Assembly (NCBI GenBank): GCA_037179515.1
Contig: JAXCGZ010003847.1
Coordinates: forward strand, 42,501 to 106,500
Direction: 5' to 3'
DNA from: Halocaridina rubra
Lineage: Eukaryota; Arthropoda; Malacostraca; Decapoda; Atyidae
Length of the DNA: 64,000 bases
Shown: one piece after another, positions 51,083-63,971 of the stretch
Position numbering within the stretch: position 1 is the first letter of the stretch
Layout: every line of letters starts with the position of its first letter
The notes under the pieces: model-generated
Seen by the model: the letters and a program-made list of their open reading frames with translations, nothing else
The model's database searches: none
Told to the model about the DNA's origin: nothing
Program-made: the position numbers and the translations under genes

Positions 51083-54016
51083 TTAGTGATACTTATCATA
51101 CCTGTCCTTAAAACTATGGACTGAGATAGCATCAACTACCTCCTCACATACCGAATTACAATTATCAACTACTCTTCGCTGAAAAAGTATTTTCTTACAT
51201 CATGCAAAGAACTTTTCTTACGAAGCTTCAAACTATGACCTCTAGTTCTAGAGCCAGCTATATCGAAATATCGATCCCTATCCACTCTATCATAACCATG
51301 AAGGAATTTACAGACTGTCACCATATCCCCCATCAATCTTCTAGTTTCGAGTGATGGTAAGTCTAATTCCCTCAGCCTCTCATCATAACTGAGATTGCGT
51401 ATTTCTGGCACCAGTTTCGTGGCATGTCTTTGAACTTTTTCAAGCTTGCCTATGTGCTTTTTCAAGTGTGGATTCCAAAAGGTGCTGCATATTCGAGTTT
51501 TGGCCTCACATAGGTTACATAAATATTTCTGAACATTTCCTTGTCCATGTGCCTGAAGGCTACCCTTAAATTTGATAAGAATGCATATGCTGCCCTTACT
51601 ATGCCATTTAAATGTATTTCTAAGAGACAAATCTGCCAGTATGTTTACTCCTAGATCTCTCTCATTTTCTGTTTCTTGAAGTTGTACTCCAGCCACCAAG
51701 TAGTCAAGCTTGGGCCTTCTTGCACTTGTACCCATTCTCATTACCTTACATTTTGAAGCATTGAATTTCATTAGCCACTTTTCTGACCACTCATGCAGAT
51801 TATTTAGATCCTCCTGAAGTTCTCTACCATTGTTCTCGTTTTTTACTTTCTTCACAATCTTTGCATCATCTGCAAACATATTCATGAATGAATTTACAGA
51901 GTCTGGTAGGTCATTTACATATACAAGGAACAAATGTGCCCTTAATCTGAACCCTATGGAACTCCACTACTAACTCTTCTCCATTCAGACACTGGGTGTC
52001 TTACTCTAACCCTCTGTTCCCTTCCTTCTAAGTAAGTTTTTATCCATTCCAAGACATTTACACCTGTTCTAGCCATTGTTTGCAGCTTCCTAATAAGTCT
52101 CCCATGTGGAACAGTGTCAAACGCTTTCTGGAAGTCGAGGAATATGCAATCTGCCCAGCTCTCTCTTTCCTGTAAGATTCGGCTTACCTCATCATAAAAT
52201 TCTAATAAGTTTGTTACTGTTGATCTACCTTCTCTGAAGCCATGTTGCCTCACTGACAAAAAGTTGAAGGATTCCAAGTGAAGAGAGATATGTTTCCTTA
52301 GTAGTTTCTCCATAACTTTGCAAACTATGCTGGTCAAGAAAACTGGTCTATAGTTCAGAGCCGTATCCCTCCTTCCCTTTTTGAAGATAGGTATCACATT
52401 TGCTTGTTTCCAGCATCTTGGAATCTCCCCTGACTCCAGTGACTTTTTAAATATGATACTTAGTGCCACTGATATTGACTTTGCGCATTTTTTAAGTACA
52501 TGACGGGATATGTCATCAGGACCTGTAGCTTTATGAACATCTAAATCCATCAGCGCTTTGCATACCTCTGTGGCTGTAAGGTTGATGTTCACTAATATCG
52601 GCCCTTGAGCTTCTATGTCTGCAATCTGAGGGGGTGGGGAATTTTCCACTGTAAATACTGACTGAAACTCTTTGTTCAATTCTTTGCAGATCTCTTCATC
52701 CATCTCAGTGATGCTTCCATCCGCTCTCTTTAGCCTTAAAACCTGTTCTTTTACCTTCAGTTTTCCTCTGATAAAGCTGTGGAAAAGCTTGGGATTTTCT
52801 TTAGCCTTCCTGGTGATGTCCCTCTCATAGTCTCTCTCTGCCTCTCTCCTTTTACTTAGGTAGTCATTTCTTGCTCTTTTGTAGGTTTGCCAGGTATTTA
52901 TGTTTTTTTCTCCTCCTATACCTTTTCCAGCATTTGTCTCTCCACTCCTTAGCTCTTTTACACTCATTATCGAACCATTTCTCTCTGGCATGAATTACAC
53001 ATACTTTGGTGACAGGTATGCAGCAATCTACTATCTTCCCATATTTCTCACAAAAGATGTCATACATTTCTTGTACAGATTTGTTGTAAAATAAGGTTCT
53101 CCAGTCAATAACTGCAAAAAGCTCATTCATTTTGATGTAATCTCCTTCCGGATAGTTCCTCCTCATGTCCTCAGTGCCTCTACTCTCAGGCAGAATATCT
53201 TCAATGATATACTCCATCAACAACACACAGTGATCACTCTTTCCAATTGGTGGTTCATACTCAATTATTTCAATATCCAACGCATTATATGTGAATACTA
53301 GATCAAGTAGTGATGGCTCATCCCCACCCCTGGCCCTCGTTGGTTCCATTACATATTGGTGTAGGAAATTCCCTTGTATGCAATCTAGGAATATTGCCCT
53401 GAATGAGTCCTCACCAACTGTGTGGGTCAAGATTTATCCAATCTATCTCTTTATGATTAAAATCTCCCATAATCAAAATCCTACATTTTCTCTCCCGTGC
53501 CATAGTAACAACTGAGTTTATGACTTCAATAGTACCTATATGACTTTCCTCATAAACTTCTAGCCTATTCTGGTTCCTTGGTGGGTTATATACAACAGTT
53601 ATTATAATGCTCTCTGACCCAGTATTTATGCGAGCAACAAGAAATTCCTTGAACTCACTTTCTATAGCCAAGTTTATTTCTTCAACTTGAATCCTTTCAC
53701 TTATAAGCAGTGCTATCCCTCCACCAGTCCTCTCAGATCTTTCGACCCTTAATATTCTGAAGCCCTTAGGAAAGTCTGTGACACTGTTTATGTCCTCACT
53801 CAACTTAGTCTCTGTAATTGCTACTATATCTGTCTTACTGTTGTGAATCCTATCTTTTAATTCTACTGCCTTACCAGCTAATCCATCAGCATTTGTGTAT
53901 AACAATCTTAATAAGGCCCCATCCCCTAATCTTCTGTCATTATCTTCTTTATCTCCCCTTTGTCTGGAGGAACTCTGAAATGAAAATTTTCTTCTCTTCT
54001 TTATTTTTTTCCTCAT
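51083..54016 (-). pseudogene. ORF2 of c20
   Basis: Starts MRKKIKKRRKFSFQSSSRQR (54,016). The endonuclease is open to a one-base insertion at 53,415 (CACCAACTG). A second part 53,430-52,864 covers GKSDHCVLLME to the linker. A seven-T frameshift at about 52,908 precedes 52,991-51,954 (motif A to GVP of motif B). A deletion near 51,940 (CAAATGTGCCCTTAATC) breaks motif B, and an extra base pair set near 51,620 (TTTCTAAGAGAC) breaks the reading after DLS. The last three lesions, except the 53,415 one, are shared with c21. Confidence 0.9.
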
Positions 54017-54962
54017 TTAACCTTCTTGCCTCTTCCAACAAGTTTTTTATCTTTACCATCTCTTCCTGTGTTCTTTATCGTCTAGTGAACACTTCGAATT
54101 ATCCTAGGTCTTTTAGACTTTTTTTTCTCAACAATATTTCCCTACATGTTTCTCCTCTCTCAAAGGTTACTTTTGTTGGTTTCTGCTTTCATTCCCTCGA
54201 ATATTTGCCTAGTTGGTATATGTTTACAATACCCTCATGACCACAAATTACTCCAAGCTTTCTTATCAGGTTTACAACCCTAGCTTTATATTCTTCAAGT
54301 CTCCCCTGCCATGTTGGCTACTGGGATTCGCTTATGCCTGAGATTACCACTTTCTTCTCTTTATCAAGTGCCTGTTTAATCAGTGAATTTGCCCTTTCCA
54401 TCACAACGTCTTTCATTTTGTCGATTACTGTCTCTTTATAGTCAACTGTTTGTATGTTTTCCAGTGCCACCACCTTTACAGCCTCTTTTACTGCCACATT
54501 CCCCTTTAGTGCATCAGTAAAGGAAGTTTTCATGGCATCATGTACCATATTCAGCTCCTGGAACTCTTTTCTAAACTGTTCAATGTTTTCCTTAATATGG
54601 ACATTCCAAGCTGCAATTTCGTCTCTCTCAAAAGAGAGCAGTGAACTAACATCTAATTCATTTAGGTTGTCATTCAGCTGTTTGTTTTTATCTGCTTGTT
54701 TAGAAATTCTGGTTTCTATTTCACTCTTTTCCCCTTCCAGCTTCTTTATTCATTTGTCTAGTTCCTTTCTCTCCTGCAGTTGTGCTTTATTTGCTTCTTC
54801 CAAAAATCTTATTTCCTCTCTGAGTGTTTCATTCTTTTTCATTTCTCTATCCATATTCCGAATTTTATCATCAAGGCTTATAACCACTGCCTCTAAATCC
54901 TTGATTGCTACCCCTCTTCCCGACCCATGGGTGGGAGAGGTTTGGGACAGAGATGGCCTCAT
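53908..54962 (-). pseudogene. ORF1 of c20
   Basis: The layout matches ORF1 of c19, and the in-frame stops after the first coiled-coil segment (KELDK-stop) and after [10 protein letters not shown] lie at matching positions. Open parts: 54,962-54,750 and 54,548-54,318. The shared stops mean this lineage was already non-coding before the tandem copies arose. Confidence 0.75.
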
Positions 54963-55879
54963 TTTTATGTTTTCCCTCTCACAGAATATAGAAAGAAGAA
55001 GAGAAAGAGAAAAAAGAGAGAAAAACTTTTATTTAAGCTTCACACAGAATTTTTATATCTTTATATAAGTGCTATTTAGTGACTCAATTTATCTCTTTTC
55101 TGGTAACACACACCTTAACTTAAAAATCTGACTATGATATTTTGAGGATAAAAAGAAAAAGAAAAAATGCAACAAAAACAAAAGTCAACTTGAAGAAAAA
55201 TTCGAATTTGTGTCTGAGGAGACATCCACCTGTTTCTGCTATATATTCTGCTTCACTGATAAACTCACTTGCTAACCAAGATATGTTATCACAGGATCAG
55301 ACTTTACATTTAACTCAATATATATACAAAATAAAAAAAAATAGTAAAAGAGAAAGCTAAAAGAAAAGAAAAAAATTGAGGAAAAATAAGACAGCTGTGC
55401 TATTTGGCAACTTAACTCAGTACTGTTGACAGGTGTGTTTTTGGTATTTATTTAATTATTCAATTAAAATATTTCGTGTATCAATCTAACTATGAAATTA
55501 ATATAAATGGGAAGGATACTGATTTTAACAATATATGGAACCACAGGATCAGGTAAACGGCTTAAGAGCTCTCCCCAATTTACACAAAATATTAGATAAT
55601 GTGATGTGATGGCTTCACCTTTGGCAACTCTTCTAAATTTCCTTCAAGGCAGAACAGGACACCTTCTTCTCTTTCTCCTCACGAAAATGTTCTCAATTTT
55701 TTCCTTTAATATTTTGGCCAGTCTCGTCATACAACAAGCATAAGTTTTTTACTCACAATACTCTGCAGGATTTCTTATTTAGGGAAATTATGTATAACTT
55801 TTGCACTAAAGTCTTAGTCACTCAAAAACACAAGGAAAAGTTTAAGAGATTCTGAATATAAGTGTACTATTTCCGCGCT
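54963..55879 (-). promoter_or_regulatory. 5' region of c20
   Basis: Nearly identical to 50,087-51,000, with small differences such as TTTATTTAAGC for TTTTTTTAAGC and CATAAG for TATTAG. Confidence 0.5.
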
Positions 55880-55962
55880 GTGTGTGTATTTCCCTAATTG
55901 TGTTTACGGGAAAGAGCAAAAATATCGTCTCTTCCCGTCTCCTCGTCGGTTCCATTTTATAC

Positions 55963-58897
55963 TTAGTGATACTTACCATACCTGTACTTAAAACTATGGA
56001 CTGAGATAGCATCAACTACCTCCTCGCTTAGCGAATTACAATTATCAACTACTCTTACACTGAAAAAGTATTTCCTTACATCATGCAAAGAACTTTTCTT
56101 ACGAAGCTTCGAACTATGACCTCTAGTTCTAGAGCCAGCTATATCGAAATATCGATCCCTATCCACTCTATCATAACCATGAAGGAATTTAAAGACTGTC
56201 ACCATATCCCCCCTCAATCTTTTAGCTTCGAGTGATGGTAAGTCTAATTCCCTCACCCTCTCATCATAACTGAGATTGCGTATTTCTGGCACCAGTTTCG
56301 TGGCATGTCTTTGAACTTTTTCAAGCTTGCCTATGTGCTTTTTCAAGTGTGGATTCCAAAATGGGGCTGCATATTCGAGTTTTGGCCTCACAAAGGTTAC
56401 ATAAATATTTCTGAACATTTCCTTGTCCATGTGCCTGAAGGCTACCCTTAAATTTGATAAGAATGCATATGCTGCCCTTACTATGCCATTTAAATGTATT
56501 TCTAAGAGACAAATCTGCCAGTATGTTTACTCCTAGATCTCTCTCATTTTCTGTTTCTTGAAGTTGTACTCCAGCCACCAAGTAGTCAAGCTTGGGCCTT
56601 CTTGCACTTGTACCCATTCTCATTACCTTACATTTTGAAGTATTGAATTTCATTAGCCACTTTTCTGACCACTCATGCAGATTATTTAGATACCCCTGAA
56701 GTTCTCTACCATTGTTCTCGTTTTTTACTTTCTTCACAATCTTTGCATCATCTGCAAACATATTCATGAATGAATTTACAGACTCTGGTAGGTCATTTAC
56801 ATATATAAGGAACAAATGTGCCCTTAATCTGAACCCTGTGGAACTCCACTACTAACTCTTCTACATTCAGACACTGGGTGTCTTACTCTAACCCTCTGTT
56901 CCCTTCCTTCTAAGTAAGTTTTTATCCATTCCAAGACATTTACACCTGTTCTAGCCATTGTTTGCAGCTTCCTAATAAGTCTCCCATGTGGAACAGTGTC
57001 AAACGCTTTCTGGAAGTCGAGGAATATGCAATCTGCCCAGCCCTCTCTTTCCTGTAAGATTCGGCTTACCTCATCATAAAATTCTAATAAGTTTGTTACT
57101 GTTGATCTACCTTCTCTGAAGCCATGTTGCCTCACTGACAAAAAGTTGAAGGATTCCAAGTGAAGAGAGATATGTTTCCTTAGTAGTTTCTCCATAACTT
57201 TGCAAACTATGCTGGTCAAGGAAACTGGTCTATAGTTCAGAGCCGTATCCCTCCTTCCCTTTTTGAAGATAGGTATCACATTTGCTTGTTTCCAGCATCT
57301 TGGAATCTCCCCTGACTCCAGTGACTTTTTAAATATGATACTTAGTGCCACTGATATTGACTTTGCGAATTTTTTAAGTACACGAGGGGATATGTCATCA
57401 GGACCTGTAGCTTTATGAACATCTAAATCCATCAGCGCTTTGCATACCTCTGTGGCTGTAAGGTTGATGTTCACTAATATCGGCCCTTGAGCTTCTATGT
57501 CTGCAATCTGAGGGAGTGGGGAATTTTCCACTGTAAATACTGACTGAAACTCTTTGTTCAATTCTTTGCAGATCTCTTCATCCGTCTCAGTGATGCTTCC
57601 ATCCGCTCTCTTTAGCCTTAAAACCTGTTCTTTTACCTTCAGTTTTCCTCTGATAAAGCTGTGGAAAAGCTTGGGATTTTCTTTAGCCTTCCTGGTGATG
57701 TCCCTCTCATAGTCTCTCTCTGCCTCTCTCCTTTTACTTAGGTAGTCATTTCTTGCTCTTTTGTAGGTTTGCCAGGTATTTATGTTTTTTTCTCCTCCTA
57801 TACCTTTTCCAGCATTTGTTTCTCCACTCCTTAGCTCTTTTACACTCATTATCGAACCATTTCTCTCTGGCATGAATTACACCTACTTTGGTGACAGGTA
57901 TGCAGCAATCTACTATCTTCCCATATTTCTCACAAAAGATGTCATACATTTCTTGTACAGATTTGTTGTAAAATAAGGTTCTCCAGTCAATAACTGCAAA
58001 AAGCTCATTCATTTTGATGTAATCTACTTTCGGATAGTTCCTCCTCATGTCCTCAGTGCCTCTACTCTCAGGCAGAATATCTTCAATGATATACTCCATC
58101 AACAACACACAGTGATCACTCTTTCCAATTGGTGGTTCATACTCAATTATTTCAATATCCAATGCATTATATGTGAATACTAGATCAAGTAGTGATGGCT
58201 CATCCCCACCCCTGGCCCTCGTTGGTTCCATTACATATTGGTGTAGGAAATTCCCTTGTATGCAATCTAGGAATATTGTCCTGAATGAGGCCTCACCACT
58301 GTGTGGGTCAAGATTTATCCAATCTATCTCTTTATGATTAAAATCTCCCATAATCAAAATCCTACATTTTCTCTCCCGTGCCATAGTAACAACTGAGTTT
58401 ATGACTTCAATAGTACCTATATGACTTTCCTCATAAACTTCTAGCCTATTCTGGTTCCTTGGTGGGTTATATCCAACAGTTATTATAATGCTCTCTGACC
58501 CAGTATTTATGCGAGCAACAAGAAATTCCTTGAACTCACTTTCTATAGCCAAGTTTATTTCTTCAACTTGAATCCTTTCACTTATAAGCAGTGCTATCCC
58601 TCCACCAGTCCTCTCAGATCTTTCGACCCTTAATATTTTGAAGCCCTTAGGAAAATCTGTGACACTGTTTATGTCCTCACTCAACTTAGTCTCTGTAATT
58701 GCTACTATATCTGCCTTACTGTTGTGAATCCTATCTTTTAATTCTACTGCCTTACCAGCTAATCCATCAGCATTTGTGTATAACAATCTTAATAAGGCCC
58801 CATCCCCTGATCTTCTGTCATTATCTTCTTTATCTCCCCTTTGTCTGGAGGAACTCTGAAATGAAAATTTTCTTCTCTTCTTTATTTCTTTCCTCAT
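55963..58897 (-). pseudogene. ORF2 of c21
   Basis: The endonuclease is open from MRKEIKKRRK (58,897) to 57,746 (383 codons) with AITETKLSE, ILIMGDFNHKEIDW and GKSDHCVLLME, so the nuclease domain looks undamaged. The seven-T frameshift (about 57,790) then leads to 57,873-56,824 (motif A FLDFQKAFDTVPHGRL). The motif B deletion at 56,815-56,830 and the TTTCTAAGAGAC lesion at about 56,500 are the same as in c20. Motif C is MFADDAKIVKKV. Confidence 0.9.
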
Positions 58898-59833
58898 TTA
58901 ACCTTCTTGCCTCTTCCAACAAGTTTTTGATCTTTACCATCTCTTCCTGTGTTCTTTATCGTCTAGTGAACACTTCTTCGAATTCTTCTAGGTCTTTTAG
59001 ACTTTTTTTCTCAAACAATATTTCCCTACATGTTTCTCCTCTCTCAAAGGTTACTTTTGTTGGTTTCTGCTTTCATTCCCTCGAATATTTGCCTAGTTGG
59101 TATATGTTTACAATACCCTCAGGACCACAAATTACTCCAAGCTTTCTTATCAGGTTTACAACCCTAGCTTTATATTCTTCAAGTCTCCCCTGCCATGTTG
59201 GCTACTGGGATTCGCTTATGCCTGAGATTACCACTTTCTTCTCTTTATCAAGTGCCTGTTTAATCAGTGAATTTGCCCTTTCCATCACAACGTCTTTCAT
59301 TTTGTCGATTACTGTCTCTTTATAGTCCACTGTTTGTATGTTTTCCAGTGCCACCACCTTTACAGCCTCTTTTACTGCCACATTCCCCTTTAGTGCATCA
59401 GTAAAGGAAGTTTTCATGGCATCATGTACCATATTCAGCTCCTGGAACTCTTTTCTAAACTGTTCAATGTTTTCCTTAATATGGACATTCCAAGCTGCAA
59501 TTTCGTCTCTCTCAAAAGAGAGCAGTGAACTAACATCTAATTCATTTAGGTTGTCATTCAGCTGTTTGTTTTTATCTGCTTGTTTAGAAATTCTGGTTTC
59601 TATTTCACTCTTTTCCCCTTCCAGCTTCTTTATTCATTTGTCTAGTTCCTTTCTCTCCTGCAGTTGTGCTTTATTTGCTTCTTCCAAAAATCTTATTTCC
59701 TCTCTGAGTGTTTCATTCTTTTTCATTTCTCTATCCATATTCCGAATTTTATCGTCAAGGCCTCTAACTCCTTAATAGCTACCCCTCTTCCCGACCCATG
59801 GGTGGGAGAGATTTGGGACAGAGATGGCCTCAT
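58789..59833 (-). pseudogene. ORF1 of c21
   Basis: Carries the same stop codons as c20 plus a private deletion near 59,760 that removes part of the first coiled-coil segment. The part 59,432-59,202 (MKTSFTDALKGNVAVKEAV to [10 protein letters not shown]) is open. Confidence 0.75.
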
Positions 59834-60740
59834 TTTTATGTTTTCCCTCTCACAGAATATAGAAAGAAGAAGAGAAAGTGAAAAAAGAGAGAAAAACTTT
59901 TATTTAAGCTTCACACAGAATTTTTATATCTTTATATAAGTGCTATTTAGTGACTCAATTTATCTCTTTTCTGGTAACACACACCTTAACTTAAAAATCT
60001 GACTATGATATTTTGAGGATAAAAAGAAAAAGAAAAAATGCAGCAAAAACAAAAGTCAACTTGAAGAAAAATTCGAATTTGTGTCTGAGGAGACATCCAC
60101 CTGTTTCTGCTGCTTCACTGATAAACTCACTTGCTAACCAAGATATGTTATCACAGAATCAGACTTTACATTTAACTCAATATATATACAAAATTAAAAA
60201 AAAATAGTAAAAGAGAAAGCTAAAAGAAAAGAAAAAAATTGAGGGAAATAAGACAGCTGTGCTATTTGGCAACTTAACTCAGTACTGTTGACAGGTGTAT
60301 TTTTGGTATTTATTTAATTATTCAATTAAAATATTTCGTGTATCAATCTAACTATGAAATTAATATAAATGGGAAGGATACTGATTTTAACAATATGTGG
60401 AACCACAGGATCAGGTAAACGGCTTAAGAGCTCTCCCCAATTTACACAAAAAATTAGATAATGTGATGTGATGGCTTCACCTCTGGCAACTCTTCTAAAT
60501 TTCCTTCAAGGCAGAACAGGACACCTTCTTCTGTTTCCCCTCACGAAAATGTTCTCAATTTTTTCCTTTAATATTTTGGCCAATCTCGTCATACAACAAG
60601 CATAAGTTTTTTACTCACAATACTCTGCAGGATTTCTTATTTAGGGAAATTATGTATAACTTTTGCACTAAAGTCTTAATCACTCAAAAACACAAGGAAA
60701 AGTTTAAGAGATTCTGAATATAAGTGTACTATTTCCGCGC
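59834..60740 (-). promoter_or_regulatory. 5' region of c21
   Basis: Third occurrence of the 0.9-kb 5' region; a 9-bp gap (TGCTGCTTCAC for TGCTATATATTCTGCTTCAC) near 60,110 is private. Confidence 0.5.
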
Positions 60741-60824
60741 TGTGTGTGTATTTCCCTAATTGTGTTTACGGGAAAGAGCCCAAAGATCGTCTCTTCCCGT
60801 CTCCTCGTCGGTTCCATTTTATAC

Positions 60825-63800
60825 TTAGTGATACTTACCATACCTGTACTTAAAACTATGGACTGAGATATCATCAACTACCTCCTCGCTTAGCGAATTA
60901 CAATTATCAACTACTCTTACACTGAAAAAGTATTTCCTTACATCCTGCAAAGAACTTTTCTTACGAAGCTTCGAACTATGACCTCTAGTTCTAGAGCCAG
61001 CTATATCGAAATATCGATCCCTATCCACTCTATCATAACCATGAAGGAATTTAAAGACTGTCACCATATCCCCCCTCAATCTTTTAGCTTCGAGTGATGG
61101 TAAGTCTAATTCCCTCAGCCTCTCATCATAACTGAGATTGCGTATTTCTGGCACCAGTTTCGTGGCATGTCTTTGAACTTTTTCAAGCTTGCCTATGTGC
61201 TTTTTCAAGTGTGGATTCCAAAAGGGGGCTGCATATTCGAGTTTTGGCCTCACATAGGTTACATAAATATTTCTGAACATTTCCTTGTCCATGTGCCTGA
61301 AGGCTACCCTTAAATTTGATAAGAATGCATATGCTGCCCTTACTATGCCATTTAAATGTATTTCTAAGAGACAAATCTGACAGTATGTTTACTCCTAGAT
61401 CTCTCTCATTTTCTGTTTCTTGAAGTTGTACTCCAGCCACCAAGTAGTCAAGCTTGGGCCTTCTTGCACTTGTACCCATTCTCATTACCTTATATTTTGA
61501 AGTATTGAATTTCATTAGCCACTTTTCTGACCACTCATGCAGATTATTTAGATCCCCCTGAAGTTTTCTACCATTGTTCTCGTTTTTTACTTTCTTCACA
61601 ATCTTTGCATCATCTGCAAACATATTCATGAATAAATTTACAGAGTCTGGTAGGTCATTTACATATACAAGGAACAAATGTGCCCTTATTCTGAACCCTG
61701 TGGAACTCCACTACTAACTCTTCTCCATTCAGACACTGGGTGTCTTACTCTAACCCTCTGTTCCCTTCCTTCTAAGTAAGTTTTTATCCATTCCAAGACA
61801 TTTACACCTGTTCTAGCCATTGTTTGCAGCTTCCTAATAAGTCTCCCATGTGGAACAGTGTCAAACGCTTTCTGGAAGTCGAGGAATATGCAATCTGCCC
61901 AGCCCTCTCTTTCCTGTAAGATTTGGCTTACCTCATCATAAAATTCTAATAAGTTTGTTACTGTTGATCTACCTTCTCTGAAGCCATGTTGCCTCACTGA
62001 CAAAAAGTTGAAGGATTCCAAGTGAAGAGAGATATGTTTCCTTAGTAGTTTCTCCATAACTGGGTGTCTTACTCTAACCCTCTGTTCCCTTCCTTCTAAG
62101 TAAGTTTTTATCCATTCCAAGACATTTACACCTGTTCTAGCCATTGTTTGCAGCTTCCTAATAAGTCTCCCATGTGGAACAGTGTCAAACGCTTTCTGGA
62201 AGTCGAGGAATATGCAATCTGCTCAGCCCTCTCTTTCCTGTAAGATTCGGCTTACCTCATCATAAAATTCTAATAAGTTTGTTACTGTTGATCTACCTTC
62301 TCTGAAGCCATGTTGCCTCACTGACAAAAAGTTGAAGGATTCCAAGTGAAGAGAGATATGTTTCCTTAGTAGTTTCTCCATAACTTTGCAAACTATGCTG
62401 GTCAAGGAAACTGGTCAACAGTTCAGAGTTGTATCCCTCCTTCCCTTTTTGAAGATAGGTATCACATTTGCTTGTTTCCAGCATCTTGGAATCTCCCCCG
62501 ACTCCAGTGACTCCTTAAATATGATACTTAGTGCCACTGATATTGTGTTTGCGCATTTTTTAAGCACATGAGGGGATATGTCATCAGGACCTGTAGCTTT
62601 ATGAACATCTAAATCCATCAGCGCTTTGCGTACCTCTGTGGCTGTAAGGTTGATGTTCTCTAATACCGGCCCTTGAGCTTCTATCACTGCAATCTGAGGG
62701 GGTGGGGTATTTTCTACTGTAAATACTGACTGAAACTCCTTGTTCAATTCTTTGCAGATCTCTTCATCCGTCTCAGTGATGCTTCCATCCGCTCTCTTTA
62801 GCCTTAAAACCTGTTCTTTTACCTTCAGTTTTCCTCTGATAAAGTTGTGGAAAAGCTTGGGATTTTCTTTAGCCTTCCTGGTGATGTCCCTCTCATAATC
62901 TCTCTCTGTCTCTCTCCTTTTACTTAGGTAGTCATTTCTTGCTCTTTTGTAGGTTTGCCAGGCATTTATGTTTTTTCTCCTCCTATACCTTTTCCAGCAT
63001 TTGTCTCTCCACTCCTTAGCTCTTTTACACCCGTTATCGAACCATTTCTCTCTGGCATGAATTACACCTACTTTGGTGACAGGTATGCAGCAATCTACTA
63101 TCTTCCCATATTTCTCACAAAAGATGTCATACATTTCTTGTACAGATTTGTTGTAAAATAAGGTTCTCCAGTCAATAACTGCAAAAAGCTCATTCATTTT
63201 GATGTAATCTCCTTTCGGATAGTTCCTCCTCATGTCCTCAGTGCCTCTACTCTCAGGCAGAATATCTTCAATGATATACTCCATCAACAACACACAGTGA
63301 TCACTCTTTCCAATTGGTGGTTCATACTCAATTATTTCAATATCCAACGCATTATATGTGAATACTAGATCAAGTAGTGATGGCTCATCCCCACCCCTGG
63401 CCCTCGTTGGTTCCATTACATATTGGTGTAGGAAATTCCCTTGTATGCAATCTAGGAATATTGCCCTGAATGAGGCCTCACCACTGTGTGGGTCAAGATT
63501 TATCCAATCTATCTCTTTATGATTAAAATCTCCCATAATCAAAATCCTACATTTTCTCTCCCGTGCCATAGTAACAACTGAGTTTATGACTTCAATAGTA
63601 CCTATATGACTTTCCTCATAAACTTCTAGCCTATTCTGGTTCCTTGGTGGGTTATATACAACAGTTATTATAATGCTCTCTGACCCAGTATTTATGCGAG
63701 CAACAAGAAATTCCTTGAACTCACTTTCTATAGCCAAGTTTATTTCTTCAACTTGAATCCTTTCACTTATAAGCAGTGCTATCCCTCCACCAGTCCTCTC

Positions 63801-63971
63801 AGATCTTTCGACCCTTAATATTCTGAAGCCCTTAGGAAAATCTGTGACACTGTTTATGTCCTCACTCAACTTAGTCTCTGTAATTGCTACTATATCTGCC
63901 TTACTGTTGTGAATCCTATCTTTTAATTCTACTGCCTTACCAGCTAATCCATCAGCATTTGTGTATAACAA
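60825..63971 (-). pseudogene. ORF2 of c22, mosaic
   Basis: Open from MLYTNADGLAGK (63,971) to 62,415, 518 codons through the whole endonuclease to FKKGRRDTTLN. The seven-T frameshift of c20/c21 is absent because this part is c7-like. Downstream lie a stop, the duplicated 324-bp block, motif A in both block copies, the shared motif B deletion near 61,680, MFADDAKIVKKV (61,6xx) and the C-terminal reading to 60,825. Not functional. Confidence 0.9.
61737..62384. repeat. 324-bp tandem duplication in the c22 reverse transcriptase
   Basis: TGGGTGTCTTACTC starts at 61,737 and 62,061, and each copy ends TTTCTCCATAAC (62,060 and 62,384). The second copy has a TGA in the EGWADC block (TGCTCAGCC), as c7 does; the first does not. 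Confidence 0.9.

Larger units (their letters stand above)
51007..55879 (-). mobile_element. CR1-like LINE copy c20, full length, tandem unit 1
   Basis: The unit runs from tail GTATTTCCCTAATTGTG to the 5' end TTCCGCGC. The tail has one altered 14-bp unit, as in c21 and c22 only. The marker TCTCACAGAA recurs at 50,101, 54,977 and 59,848, giving periods of 4,876 and 4,871 bp. Contains ORF1, ORF2 and the 5' region. Confidence 0.95.
55887..60740 (-). mobile_element. CR1-like LINE copy c21, full length, tandem unit 2
   Basis: Same borders as c20. A deletion of about 25 bp in ORF1 (59,758-59,775 region) distinguishes it. The remainder differs by scattered substitutions only. Confidence 0.95.
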
